Part shown: piece by piece, positions 1 to 7,851 of the stretch
Position numbering within the stretch: position 1 is the stretch's first letter
Layout of the letters: every line of letters starts with the position of its first letter
NCBI RefSeq assembly: GCF_000731985.1
Contig: NZ_JNCS01000003.1
Span: 62,001-126,000, forward strand
Source of the DNA: Natrinema altunense
Lineage (GTDB): Archaea; Halobacteriota; Halobacteria; Halobacteriales; Natrialbaceae
Direction of reading: 5' to 3'
Length of the DNA: 64,000 nt
The notes under the pieces: model-generated
The model's input: only the letters and a program-made list of their open reading frames with translations
What the model was told of the DNA's origin: nothing
Database searches by the model: none
Program-made: the position numbers and the translations under genes

Positions 1-735
1 CTTCGCCAGTTCGGCCTCTCCGACGAGGAGATCGTCGGCGGCGCGATCGAAGCCCCCGATTCGATACGCGACGCGACGAAAGCGGTCGCCGTCGACGGGG
101 CCGTCGTACGGGGACTCGGTACCGGTGGCGACCCCGACCGCGCGAAAACCGGGACGGTACAGGGCGTCCTGAGCGAGAGCGGCCGCGGCGTGACCGTGGA
201 CAACACGTACCACCACAAACGCACCCTCGAGGTCCCGCTCGACAGAGCGCTGGCCGAGTTCGGGTACGGGTTCGAATTTCGGAGCGTCGGGAGCGACGAG
301 TGGATCGAACCCGAGCACCCCGATCATCCCAGAGCGTTCCGGCTGGTCGTAGTCGACGATGCGAACGACCCCGTTGCGACGGCCGCGTTTCGATATCCGC
401 CGACCGACGGCGCGCATCCGAGTCGCCTGTGTCGAGCCCTCGGGACGGCACTGAACGACACCGTTCTCGCCGCGATCGACGTCCGCATGCTCCTCCTCGA
501 CGACGGGAGCGGATCGTTCAAGTGGGTCGTCGTCGATCGGGAGACGCTCGAGACGCTGGCGTCGGCGTACGGGCCGACGCTTGCGGTGTTCGGGGAGCCG
601 CTCGTGCGGCGCGGGCCGGAGTACAAATACGGCTTCCGGGAGATCGACCGGTCCGCCGCGGTCGATCATCAATCCGAATTCGGGGTTCCAGAACCCGAGA
701 AGACGTTCGCGATCGAACGGGCGTACGACCTGTAG
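1..735 (+). CDS. Hypothetical protein, 5' end outside the window
   Basis: The reading frame is open from the first base to the stop at 733-735, giving at least 244 residues. The true start is therefore probably upstream, although a GTG at 190 could also serve. The protein is soluble and acidic with no membrane segment. I see no motif that I can tie to a family. The codon bias matches that of the neighbouring genes, which supports real coding. The next gene is on the same strand after about 125 bases. No function is assigned. Confidence 0.6.
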   Translation, partial: LRQFGLSDEEIVGGAIEAPDSIRDATKAVAVDGAVVRGLGTGGDPDRAKTGTVQGVLSESGRGVTVDNTYHHKRTLEVPLDRALAEFGYGFEFRSVGSDEWIEPEHPDHPRAFRLVVVDDANDPVATAAFRYPPTDGAHPSRLCRALGTALNDTVLAAIDVRMLLLDDGSGSFKWVVVDRETLETLASAYGPTLAVFGEPLVRRGPEYKYGFREIDRSAAVDHQSEFGVPEPEKTFAIERAYDL

Positions 736-861
736 GGGACGTCGCGTCGTCGCTCGACCGTTTCACCACGGAAATGACAGGTAGTGAGACTGCCGACATC
801 GGTGTCGCGGCCGCTCGAGGGGATCGAAAGACGGAATACCGACACGTTCGTAGCCGAGCAC

Positions 862-1179
862 ATGTCAGTCAAGGTGTCCGAGTCGACGGGCTACGGGCCG
901 AACACCCAGATGTCACTGTTCGGCTATATCATGGCCGCAGTGCTCGTGGTCGTTCTCATCCCGTTGATCCCCGTTCTCGTTCCCGTCTGGATTCTCTGGA
1001 AAGTGTTCGTCGCGGACGAGGAGTTCGAGCACAGCTTCGAAACCTGGCGTCGCGAGTCCGGGCGCACTGGCTCGGGCCGTCACGATTCCGCCGAACCGGA
1101 CGCCGAAGACGACGACTCCGAACCCGCAGATGCCGACGCTGCAGACGCCGAGTCCGACCGAACGGCCGCGGAGTCCTAA
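862..1179 (+). CDS. Small single-span membrane protein (DUF7535-like)
   Basis: This is a 105-residue protein. A conserved-looking head (SVKVSESTGYGPNTQMSLFG) is followed by one long hydrophobic segment at about residues 22-48. A short charged region and a very acidic Asp/Glu/Ala-rich tail of about 35 residues come after it. The layout fits the haloarchaeal DUF7535 family as I remember it. The ATG at 862 is preferred to an upstream one at 784, because the extra residues are Arg-rich and look non-coding. The function is unknown. It is probably a membrane-anchored accessory protein with a cytoplasmic acidic tail. Confidence 0.7.
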   Translation: MSVKVSESTGYGPNTQMSLFGYIMAAVLVVVLIPLIPVLVPVWILWKVFVADEEFEHSFETWRRESGRTGSGRHDSAEPDAEDDDSEPADADAADAESDRTAAES

Positions 1180-1218
1180 CGCCGGCCCGGTAGGGTCCCG
1201 CTCGAGTGTCCCGTCCGG

Positions 1219-1304
1219 CTATAGTAGCCACTGAAACGATTCACACACTGACCGCAACGTCATCATGCGGTCAGGTGCGCATTGACTTTCAGGGGCTACT
1301 ATAG
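1219..1304. mobile_element. 86-bp MITE-like element with terminal inverted repeats
   Basis: The left end CTATAGTAGCCACTGAAA (1219-1236) and the reverse complement of the right end (1287-1304) match at 17 of 18 positions. Inside is a second perfect 9-bp inverted repeat, CTGACCGCA / TGCGGTCAG (about 1248-1256 and 1266-1274). The whole unit could fold into a two-stage hairpin. There is no coding capacity, so a non-autonomous element is the best description. From memory, similar CTATAGTAGCC termini occur in haloarchaeal intergenic elements. The right end overlaps the 3' end of the neighbouring minus-strand gene. Confidence 0.55.
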
Positions 1305-2311
1305 TCGTCGGTACGCGCCGCCGCGACGAGGTCGGACGGCGGCCCGCCCGGACGGTCGTCGCGGTCGTGGGGAGCCTCGAAGTCCAGGTCGGGGCCGCGA
1401 GCGACGATCCGGTGTGGGTTCACGTCGGGGTGGGTCGTGTAGTAGTGTTCTTTGATGTGAGCCATGTTCACCGTCCCGGCAACGCCAGGGGTCTGATACA
1501 GATCCCGCAGATACGGCCAGAGGTTGTCGTACTCGCGGATGTACTGGACGTTACACATGAAGTGCGTGTGGTAGACGGTATCGAACCGGACGAGCGTCGT
1601 GAACATCGCGATATCCGCTTCGGTCAGCCGATCGCCGGCGAGGTAGCGCCGGTCCGCGAGCACCTCGTCCCAGCGGTCGAGGGCCGAAAAGAGGTCGTCG
1701 ACCGCCTCGTCGTAGGGCCCCTGTTCCGTGGCGAACCCGGCCCGATAGACGCCGTTGTTGATCGGTTCGTAGATATCGTCGATGACCCGGTCGACCTCGT
1801 CGCGGTATCCCTCGGGATAGAGATCGACGTCTCGGGACGCGACGTCGTCGAACTCGGTGTCGAGCATTCGCATGATCTCCGCGGACTCGTTGTTGACGAT
1901 GGTCTCCTCCTCCGTGTCCCAGAGGACCGGGACCGTTACGCGACAGGTCGCGTCCGGGTCCGCACGCACGTACAACTCCCGGAGGAAATCGGCGTCGTGG
2001 CGATGATCGCGCGTACAGCCCTCCTTGTCGGGTGTGAACTGCCAGCCGTCCGCGTCGCGGTACGGATCGACGATCGAGACGGAAATCGCGTCCTCGAGGC
2101 CTTTCAGCGCCCGCGTTATCAGCGTTCGGTGAGCCCACGGACAGGCGTAGGAGGCGTAGAGGTGATACCGGCCGGCCTCGGGCCGGAACCGAGCATCGGG
2201 ATCGTCCCGAACCTCGTCCCGGAAGGGGGTCGTCTGGCGTTCGAACGAGCCGTCGTCGTCGGTCGACTCGTAGGCGTCGGTCCGCCATTCGCCGTCGACG
2301 AGCATATTCAT
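1289..2311 (-). CDS. Xi-class glutathione S-transferase family protein (glutathionyl-hydroquinone reductase type)
   Basis: This 340-residue protein has the ECM4/YqjG-like layout. An N-terminal thioredoxin fold carries the CPWAHR motif with catalytic Cys57. A helical C-terminal domain contains LAGDRLTEADIAMFTTLVRF and the family-typical HTHFMCN segment. Family members reduce S-conjugated hydroquinones. Haloarchaea generally use gamma-glutamylcysteine rather than glutathione, so the thiol cofactor is uncertain. The start at 2311 (MNMLVDGEW) fits homologues better than the upstream GTG. The last residues (YSSP) and the stop codon are encoded by the right end of the MITE-like element, so the native C-terminus has probably been replaced. 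Confidence 0.85.
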   Translation of the reverse strand: MNMLVDGEWRTDAYESTDDDGSFERQTTPFRDEVRDDPDARFRPEAGRYHLYASYACPWAHRTLITRALKGLEDAISVSIVDPYRDADGWQFTPDKEGCTRDHRHDADFLRELYVRADPDATCRVTVPVLWDTEEETIVNNESAEIMRMLDTEFDDVASRDVDLYPEGYRDEVDRVIDDIYEPINNGVYRAGFATEQGPYDEAVDDLFSALDRWDEVLADRRYLAGDRLTEADIAMFTTLVRFDTVYHTHFMCNVQYIREYDNLWPYLRDLYQTPGVAGTVNMAHIKEHYYTTHPDVNPHRIVARGPDLDFEAPHDRDDRPGGPPSDLVAAARTDDYSSP

Positions 2312-2413
2312 ACACGAACGGAGGGCGGCTGGATACAAATGGTCTCGCTAACACTCGTGTCACCGGGCTCGCAGGGCGGTACGCGTTCGCTCCGGTATCG
2401 GGTATCCAGCGAC

Positions 2414-3391
2414 TCACAGAATCAGGCTCACGATCGAATACCCTACCCCGAGAACGACGAGGGAGATTCCCTCGAGGCGGGTAAGCCGCCGTCCGGTGGC
2501 GAGCACGATCGTGGTGAACACGGTTAGGACGCCCAGCCACGTCAACGCGACGAAGACGGCCGGGTCGACGGTGAGCGGCCGGAACACTGCGGCGATCCCC
2601 AGCACGCCGACGACGTTGAAAATGTTCGATCCGATGATGTTCCCTGCGGCGATACTGACGTCGTCCCCGCGAGCGGCCACGACGGAGGTCACGAGTTCCG
2701 GTATCGAGGTGCCGGCCGCGACGACCGTCACACCGATCGCCCACTCCGAGACGCCGGCGGCGAGGGCGAGTCCGACCGCCGAATCGACCAGGACGCGCCC
2801 CCCGACGATGACGAGGACGAGACCGACGAGGATGCGTCCTCCCTCGATACCGATACGAACGTCGTGTCGGTCACGCTCGGCGAGAGCGGTCGTACCGCCG
2901 TCGATCGGTTTCGACCGCCCGCCGTCTCCGTCGGTCGCCGCTCGAATCGCGAACCAGAGCACACCGAGATAGCACGTCAGGACAACGAGGAGTATCGCCC
3001 CCTCGAGTCGCGAAACGCTGCCGTCGGCGAGGACGGCGGCTGCGACGATCGTCGATCCCGCCATCGCGAGCACGTCGCGGTGGAGTAACGGTTCCGTCAC
3101 GCGAAACGGCGTGATGACGGCGACGAGACCGAGGATCACGCCGATGTTGAACACGTTCGAACCGACGACGTTTCCCACCGCGACGTCACCCCGACCCTCG
3201 ACTGCGGCCCCGGTCGAGACTACGATTTCCGGCGCTGACGTCCCGAACGCGACGACCGTGAGGCCGACGACGAGTGCGGACACGCCCGCCGCACTGGCGA
3301 GTCTAGATGCGCCGGTCACGAGCGATCGTGCGCCGAGCCACAGAGCGAGGGCGGCGATGCCAAACAGAAGGATGTCTTCGAGGAGCACCAT
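2414..3391 (-). CDS. Calcium/sodium antiporter of the CaCA superfamily (YrbG type)
   Basis: This 325-residue integral membrane protein has about ten hydrophobic segments and two inverted alpha-repeats. Repeat 1 contains GTSAPEIVVS and GNVVGSNVFN. Repeat 2 contains GTSIPELVTS and GNIIGSNIFN. The GTSxPE and GNxxGSNxFN motifs hold the ion-binding acidic and polar residues of this family. The likely role is exchange of Ca2+ for Na+ (or H+) across the cytoplasmic membrane. The start at 3391 (MVLLEDILLF) begins the first hydrophobic segment. The open frame extends upstream but with non-membrane, Arg/Cys-rich residues. The next gene upstream is divergent. Confidence 0.9.
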   Translation of the reverse strand: MVLLEDILLFGIAALALWLGARSLVTGASRLASAAGVSALVVGLTVVAFGTSAPEIVVSTGAAVEGRGDVAVGNVVGSNVFNIGVILGLVAVITPFRVTEPLLHRDVLAMAGSTIVAAAVLADGSVSRLEGAILLVVLTCYLGVLWFAIRAATDGDGGRSKPIDGGTTALAERDRHDVRIGIEGGRILVGLVLVIVGGRVLVDSAVGLALAAGVSEWAIGVTVVAAGTSIPELVTSVVAARGDDVSIAAGNIIGSNIFNVVGVLGIAAVFRPLTVDPAVFVALTWLGVLTVFTTIVLATGRRLTRLEGISLVVLGVGYSIVSLIL

Positions 3392-3509
3392 CGATAGCAG
3401 TCGCTTTTCGGACGACTGGCCAAAAATGGCGGGCACGCAGCGGTCAGATCTCCCGCACGGATCGACCGGAGGCACAAGCGTTTAAGCGGTCCGAGTGAGC
3501 ACTCGAGGT

Positions 3510-4565
3510 ATGGCAGACGACGGGGATCGGCACCGCCAGAGCCGCCTGTTCACGGACGATGACGGCGCGTTCGACGCCGACCGTGCACGGGAGGAATCCC
3601 TGCCGGTCGAAGACGGCGAGGTGATCGATACCGACGACCTGGCCGACCACCAGCGCTACGTCGAGGGACGCGGGATCTACGACGAGCGCAATCGGGTGAA
3701 CGACCTCACGGGCAAGGAGTGGAAATACGCCACGAAGTCCGTGATCGCCGAGGGCTACCCGCCCGCGGTCCAGCACGAGCGGCGCAGCGAACACGGCGGC
3801 CAGAAACCCCCGCGGCTCTGTGCGGACCTGATCGGTCGGTTCAGCAAGGCCGGCGACACCGTCCTCGACCCCTTCGCCGGCGTCGGCGGCACCCTGCTCG
3901 GGGCGAGTTTCTGCGAACACGAGGGGACCGGCCTGCGGGACGCAATCGGATTCGAACGGACCGAACGCTGGGTCGATCTCTACCGGGAGGTTCTCGAGGC
4001 GGAAAACGACGAGCGCCGCGATCGCGGCGACCCGCCCCTCGCCGAGCAAGACATGCGACACGGGGACTGCGTCGAGTTACTCGACGACATCCCCGACGAC
4101 TCCGTCGACCTCCTGCTGACCGACGTTCCGTACTGGCACATGGACGAACTCGAGCAGACGCGCAACGAGCGCGAAACGCGCGAGAGCAAGTTGGGGTCGT
4201 TCGACGGTGCCGAGGCCAGTGACGCGACTGCCGACACCGATGCGGACGACGGAGGCGGCGGCGAGCGAACGAAAGCCGAGTGGCTCACCGACATGGCCGA
4301 CAAGTTCGACCGGTTCACCGACGCCGTCACGCCCGATGGTCACGTCGTCGTCTTCATCGGCGACATGTACCGCGAGCAGTCCTACGAGTTCCTCTCGGCG
4401 GACCTCGCGCGGGCGATCGAGTCGACCGCCCCGCTCACCCTCGCGGCGAACCTGATCTGGTACGATCCGACGAAGGACCTCCACGTCTACGGCTACCCCT
4501 TCTCGTTCGTCCCCTCCATGGTTCACCAGAACGTCCTCGTCTTCCGTCTCGAGGACGGGGAGTGA
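3510..4565 (+). CDS. DNA methyltransferase (N4/N6 amino-methylase fold), apparently orphan
   Basis: The protein has 351 residues. An SAM-binding motif I, DPFAGVGG (about 120-127), precedes a motif IV-like DVPYW (about 205-209). This order (I before IV) resembles gamma- or alpha-class amino-methyltransferases or TRM11-like enzymes. The usual (D/N)PP(Y/F) reads DVPYW here. An Asp/Gly-rich insertion at about 235-255 lies between the catalytic motif and the C-terminal part. No restriction endonuclase gene is adjacent, so a regulatory or housekeeping methylase is more likely than a restriction-modification system. The start at 3510 (MADDGD) was chosen because the segment before it lacks acidic haloarchaeal composition. 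RNA rather than DNA could be the substrate. Confidence 0.75.
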   Translation: MADDGDRHRQSRLFTDDDGAFDADRAREESLPVEDGEVIDTDDLADHQRYVEGRGIYDERNRVNDLTGKEWKYATKSVIAEGYPPAVQHERRSEHGGQKPPRLCADLIGRFSKAGDTVLDPFAGVGGTLLGASFCEHEGTGLRDAIGFERTERWVDLYREVLEAENDERRDRGDPPLAEQDMRHGDCVELLDDIPDDSVDLLLTDVPYWHMDELEQTRNERETRESKLGSFDGAEASDATADTDADDGGGGERTKAEWLTDMADKFDRFTDAVTPDGHVVVFIGDMYREQSYEFLSADLARAIESTAPLTLAANLIWYDPTKDLHVYGYPFSFVPSMVHQNVLVFRLEDGE

Positions 4566-4870
4566 CACCGTGGAGTACGACCGAATCGTTTCTGCCGGCC
4601 GCCGAACGGCGAGTGACGTCCGACGGGTGGGTCGGATGTCCACTGCGGACGGGGTGACACCGGCCGAGTCTGACTCCCGTCTGTCGGTCGTCTGACGCGG
4701 TTTTATTGGGCCCCAGCGTGACGAAAGGAATAGGCGCGCGACGGTCTCCCCACCCCTCCCCCATCCAGCCGTCTGCGCGCCTACTCCCGTTCCTCTCCCC
4801 CCCTTTTGATACTGGCAGGTGAACGATAGCCGCCCGATCGAAACCCGATCGAGTGCAGCGGTCCGCTCGA
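4566..4870. other. Intergenic region, 305 bp, with a candidate small RNA
   Basis: No protein gene is visible here. The region holds a TATA-like TTTTATTG at 4701-4708, a long GC hairpin and pyrimidine-rich tracts, described in the separate ncRNA entry. It lies between the end of the methylase gene and the convergent end of the TrkA-like gene. Confidence 0.5.
4731..4807 (+). ncRNA. Candidate small RNA with a GC stem and C-rich loop
   Basis: TAGGCGCGCG-ACGG (4731-4744) pairs with CCGTCTGCGCGCCTA (4769-4783), leaving a 24-nt loop made almost only of C and T. The stem is followed by a C/T-rich stretch ending in TTTT at 4804-4807. A TATA-like box (TTTTATTG, 4701-4708) lies about 27 bases before 4731, the spacing expected for an archaeal start site. 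Promoter, stem and T-run together suggest an independent transcript of about 75 nt. This is inference from layout only, and a shared terminator for the converging genes is the alternative. Confidence 0.35.
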
Positions 4871-5533
4871 TCAGGCGTTCGTGGGCAACAGAGTCGACCG
4901 AACGTCGTCCGCGCGATCGCTTTCGATGATGAGCGCGACTTCGTCGCCGATCTCGAGTTCGGTCCCCGGAAGCGGAATCGTCAGCGACTCGCGGGCACGA
5001 CCGTGGGCGTAGATCCGCGCGGCCTCGGGCAAGTCGAGTTCGCTCATTCGCTTGCCGACCGCCGGCGATCCCTCCCGGATCTCGAGGACGGTCAACTGGA
5101 GGTTCGCGGCGAGGTCGGCGACGACGTTGAAGTCGCCGCCGAGCAGGGCCGTCTTCGCGCCGGCAGCTCCGAGCCGTTCGGGATAGATGATCTCGTCGAC
5201 CTCCTCGGCGTACTTCTCGTAGATGTCCTCGCGGTAGTCCTCGTCGATCCGCAGAACGGTCCGACAGTCGTGGTGCGTGCCAACCATACAGGCCGCGAAG
5301 TTGGCGTTGAGATCGGGCGTGAACGTGCCGATCGCGTCGGCGCTCTCGATACCGGCGTCGACGAGGACGTCCTCGTCGGCACCGTCGCCCCGGACCGTCT
5401 CGAGCGCGTCGTCGCTGGCGCGCTCGATGCGGTCCATGTCGTTGTCGACGATGACGACCTCGTGGCCCTCTTCGGCGAGGATCGTTGCCGTCCGCGAGCC
5501 GACTCGGCCGTAACCCACGATGACAAACCTCAT
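4871..5533 (-). CDS. TrkA-family NAD-binding K+ transport regulatory protein
   Basis: This 220-residue soluble protein has the two-domain layout of TrkA. An N-terminal Rossmann (RCK/TrkA-N) domain begins with the nucleotide-binding VIVGYGRVGSRTA, followed by the acidic VDND strand end. A TrkA-C domain spans roughly residues 135-215 (VLEIREGSPAVGKRMSEL through ALIIESD). Such proteins bind NAD(H) or ATP and gate Trk or channel-type potassium transporters at the inner face of the membrane. No membrane partner is adjacent, so it presumably acts in trans. A TATA-like CGTATTTG about 28 bases before the ATG suggests a leaderless or nearly leaderless transcript. TACCATGGTA, a perfect palindrome at 5536-5545, sits right before the start. 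Confidence 0.85.
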   Translation of the reverse strand: MRFVIVGYGRVGSRTATILAEEGHEVVIVDNDMDRIERASDDALETVRGDGADEDVLVDAGIESADAIGTFTPDLNANFAACMVGTHHDCRTVLRIDEDYREDIYEKYAEEVDEIIYPERLGAAGAKTALLGGDFNVVADLAANLQLTVLEIREGSPAVGKRMSELDLPEAARIYAHGRARESLTIPLPGTELEIGDEVALIIESDRADDVRSTLLPTNA

Positions 5534-5660
5534 GATACCATGGTACGCGCCCCGAGGTCAAATACGTTGGTCCGGCTGGCACTCGTCGCACTCCAGGCGA
5601 TCGGAGCCCGCTCGAGCGGACTCGAGTTCGGTTCGCGTTCCACATCTATACACGATTGTG

Positions 5661-5670
5661 ATTATATATT
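5661..5670 (+). promoter_or_regulatory. TATA box for the NCS2 permease gene
   Basis: ATTATATATT is the most AT-rich block in this intergenic region. It predicts a start site near 5692 and a leader of about 37 nt before the ATG at 5729. Confidence 0.5.
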
Positions 5671-5728
5671 GCCCCGATGCGGACAAGAACGCTTAACTAA
5701 TCGGTGTGGTTATGCTCGGACATCCAAT

Positions 5729-7156
5729 ATGGGGGCACTCGCAGCGTTCTTCGGCTTCGACGAACACGATACCGACCTCGAGACGGAATCGATCGCGGGG
5801 TTGACGACGTTCCTGGCGATGTCGTACATCATCGTCGTCAATCCGGCCATTCTCGGCGAGGCGATCACACTGGAGGGCTACAGTTCGGGCGAGGTCACAC
5901 AGATGATCACCGTCGCGACGATCCTCTCCTCGGCGGTCGCCATCTTCGTGATGGCGTTTTGGGCGAACAGGCCGTTCGGCCTCGCGCCCGGGATGGGGCT
6001 GAACGCCTTTTTCGCGTACACGGTCGTCCTCGGGCTCGGCGTCCCGTGGCAGGTCGCGCTCGCGGCCGTCTTCGTCGAGGGAGTCGTCTTCATCTTTCTG
6101 ACCGCTATCGGCGCGCGACGGTACATCATCGAACTGTTCCCCGAACCGGTCAAGTTCGCCGTGGGGGCCGGGATCGGCGTCTATCTGCTCTTTTTGGGCC
6201 TCCAGGAGATGCAGATCGTCGTGGACGATCCGGAAACGCTCGTCAGTCTGGGAAACGTCGCGACGAGCGCCGTCGCCGCGCTCTCGGTCGCGGGGCTCGC
6301 GCTGATGCTCGTCCTCCACGCACGGGGTATCCGCGGATCGATCGTCATCGGGATCGTCGCGACGGCCGTTACCGGCTGGGCGTTGACGGCCGTCGACGTC
6401 GTCGCCCCGGGGACGCTCACGCCGCCCGGTAGCTACGAACAGGTCACCGAGGAGGGGCTCCTGAGCCTGATCGCGAACGTACAGTACGACTTCACGCCGC
6501 TGATCGCCGGCTTCGTCGACGGCCTCGGGATGATTACCGAGGACCCGCTCGTCTTCGTCCTGGTCGTCTTTACGTTCTTCTTCGTCGACTTCTTCGACAC
6601 GGCCGGGACCCTCATCGGCGTCTCGCAGATCGGCGGCTTCCTCGACGAGGAGGGCGACCTTCCCGAAATCGAAAAGCCCCTGATGGCGGACGCGATCGGT
6701 ACCACGGTCGGGGCGATGATCGGCACCTCGACGGTGACCACGTTCATCGAATCCTCGACCGGCGTCGAAGAGGGTGGGCGAACCGGGTTCACCGCCCTCG
6801 TCGTCGGCCTCCTCTTCGTGCTGTCCCTGCTCGTCGTGCCGCTGATCAGCGCCATTCCGCAGTACGCCTCCTATCTCGCGCTTGTCGTCGTCGGCATCAT
6901 CATGCTTCAGGGCGTCACTGACATCGACTGGCAGCACCCCGCCTGGGCCATCGCCGGCGGACTGACGATCACGGTCATGCCGATGACCGCGTCGATCTCG
7001 AACGGCCTCGCGGCCGGTATCATGAGCTACCCGCTCGTCAAAGGTGCCATGGGCGAAGCCGACGACGTATCGACCGGCCAGTGGGCGCTCGCGCTCGCGT
7101 TCGTCCTCTACTTCGTCGTCTACTTCGCCGTCGACGCCGGCATGGTCTCGTTCTGA
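5729..7156 (+). CDS. NCS2 family purine permease (AzgA-like)
   Basis: This 475-residue polytopic membrane protein begins FFGFDEHDTDLETE and continues with GLTTFLAMSYIIVVNPAIL, typical of the AzgA/GHP branch of NCS2 that takes up adenine, guanine or hypoxanthine. The family-typical GLAPGMGLNAFFAY and DFFDTAGTLIGV segments are present, as is GTSTVTTFIESSTGVEEGGRTG. These correspond to the half-helix substrate-binding motifs. I count about 12-13 hydrophobic segments. The frame is open far upstream, but the region before 5729 is an intergenic promoter, so the ATG at 5729 is chosen. It probably imports purine bases with protons. Specificity cannot be read from the sequence. Confidence 0.9.
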   Translation: MGALAAFFGFDEHDTDLETESIAGLTTFLAMSYIIVVNPAILGEAITLEGYSSGEVTQMITVATILSSAVAIFVMAFWANRPFGLAPGMGLNAFFAYTVVLGLGVPWQVALAAVFVEGVVFIFLTAIGARRYIIELFPEPVKFAVGAGIGVYLLFLGLQEMQIVVDDPETLVSLGNVATSAVAALSVAGLALMLVLHARGIRGSIVIGIVATAVTGWALTAVDVVAPGTLTPPGSYEQVTEEGLLSLIANVQYDFTPLIAGFVDGLGMITEDPLVFVLVVFTFFFVDFFDTAGTLIGVSQIGGFLDEEGDLPEIEKPLMADAIGTTVGAMIGTSTVTTFIESSTGVEEGGRTGFTALVVGLLFVLSLLVVPLISAIPQYASYLALVVVGIIMLQGVTDIDWQHPAWAIAGGLTITVMPMTASISNGLAAGIMSYPLVKGAMGEADDVSTGQWALALAFVLYFVVYFAVDAGMVSF

Positions 7157-7273
7157 CGGCTGCCGTCGAGTGCCGGTTTCGGCGACCCCGCCGATCCACT
7201 CGCGGTCCCCGCGATCCCGGCAACCATCCGGTCGACCGGTGACCTGATACGTCTTCCGCGGCAAGGTCCTCGC

Positions 7274-7531
7274 ATGGCAGACATCACGATGTACGAACTC
7301 CCCGGCTGTCCGTACTGCGCGAAGGTCCGCTCGAAGCTCGACGAGCTCGAGCTCGAGTACGATGTCATCGAGGTCCCTCGATCGCACGACGAGCGGACGG
7401 CAGTCGAGAAGGTCAGCGGCCAGACCGGCGTTCCGGTCATCACCGACGAGGCCAACGGCGTCGAGGGAATGAACGAGAGCGACGACATCGTCGACTACCT
7501 CGAGGAGACCTACGGCAGCGGCGCGGCGTAA
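7274..7531 (+). CDS. Glutaredoxin-family protein
   Basis: This 85-residue single-domain thioredoxin fold starts MADITMYELPGCPYCAKV. The CPYC redox motif sits near residue 13, with the cis-proline in TGVPVITDE and a C-terminal helix that begins MNESDDIVDYLEE. This is the full length of a classical glutaredoxin. It likely reduces disulfides or thiol adducts in the cytoplasm, with electrons from gamma-glutamylcysteine or thioredoxin reductase in haloarchaea. The gene stands alone about 120 bases after the permease gene. Confidence 0.9.
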   Translation: MADITMYELPGCPYCAKVRSKLDELELEYDVIEVPRSHDERTAVEKVSGQTGVPVITDEANGVEGMNESDDIVDYLEETYGSGAA

Positions 7532-7601
7532 CCCCTGCAGTCGATCGCGTTCGGATGCCCGACGGCGGGTCCGGAGCGAGACCGGAATCCTCTCGGACCC
7601 A

Positions 7602-7799
7602 CTAAAACAGACCCGTACACAGGCTGCACAGCGTGAGGACGGGATAGCCGATCGCGACGGCGACGGCGACAAACAGCACTCCATCGGCCGCCGTGGTGAC
7701 GGTCGTGCCGTAGTTGAACGCGAGCCCGAGTCCAGCCATGAACCCGACGAGGAGTCCACGACGTGCGCTGACGACATCGACGGCGGAATTCGGCTTCAT
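7602..7799 (-). CDS. Small membrane protein, 65 residues
   Basis: From the ATG at 7799 (MKPNSAVDV) the protein has a short hydrophilic head. Two hydrophobic segments follow (about 17-30 and 38-58) and the protein ends CTGLF. No family was recognised. The frame also reads upstream to 7835, but 7799 removes a polar stretch unlike a membrane-protein start. It is placed just downstream of the HTH regulator gene on the same strand with a 52-bp gap, so co-transcription is possible. Coding is supported by hydrophobic periodicity only. Confidence 0.55.
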   Translation of the reverse strand: MKPNSAVDVVSARRGLLVGFMAGLGLAFNYGTTVTTAADGVLFVAVAVAIGYPVLTLCSLCTGLF

Positions 7800-7851
7800 T
7801 GGTACTAACTGAGTCGCCGACGTTAGTTCATGCAACCGGCGCGAGCCCCTG

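Noticed and set aside
4853-5728. An upstream extension of the NCS2 permease frame
   Set aside because: The extra 290 residues are antisense to the TrkA-like gene and cross a promoter with a TATA box. The ATG at 5729 starts the conserved family sequence.
5671-5728. A purine riboswitch in the permease leader
   Set aside because: The predicted leader is only about 37 nt, too short for the known purine aptamer, and no three-way junction can be drawn.
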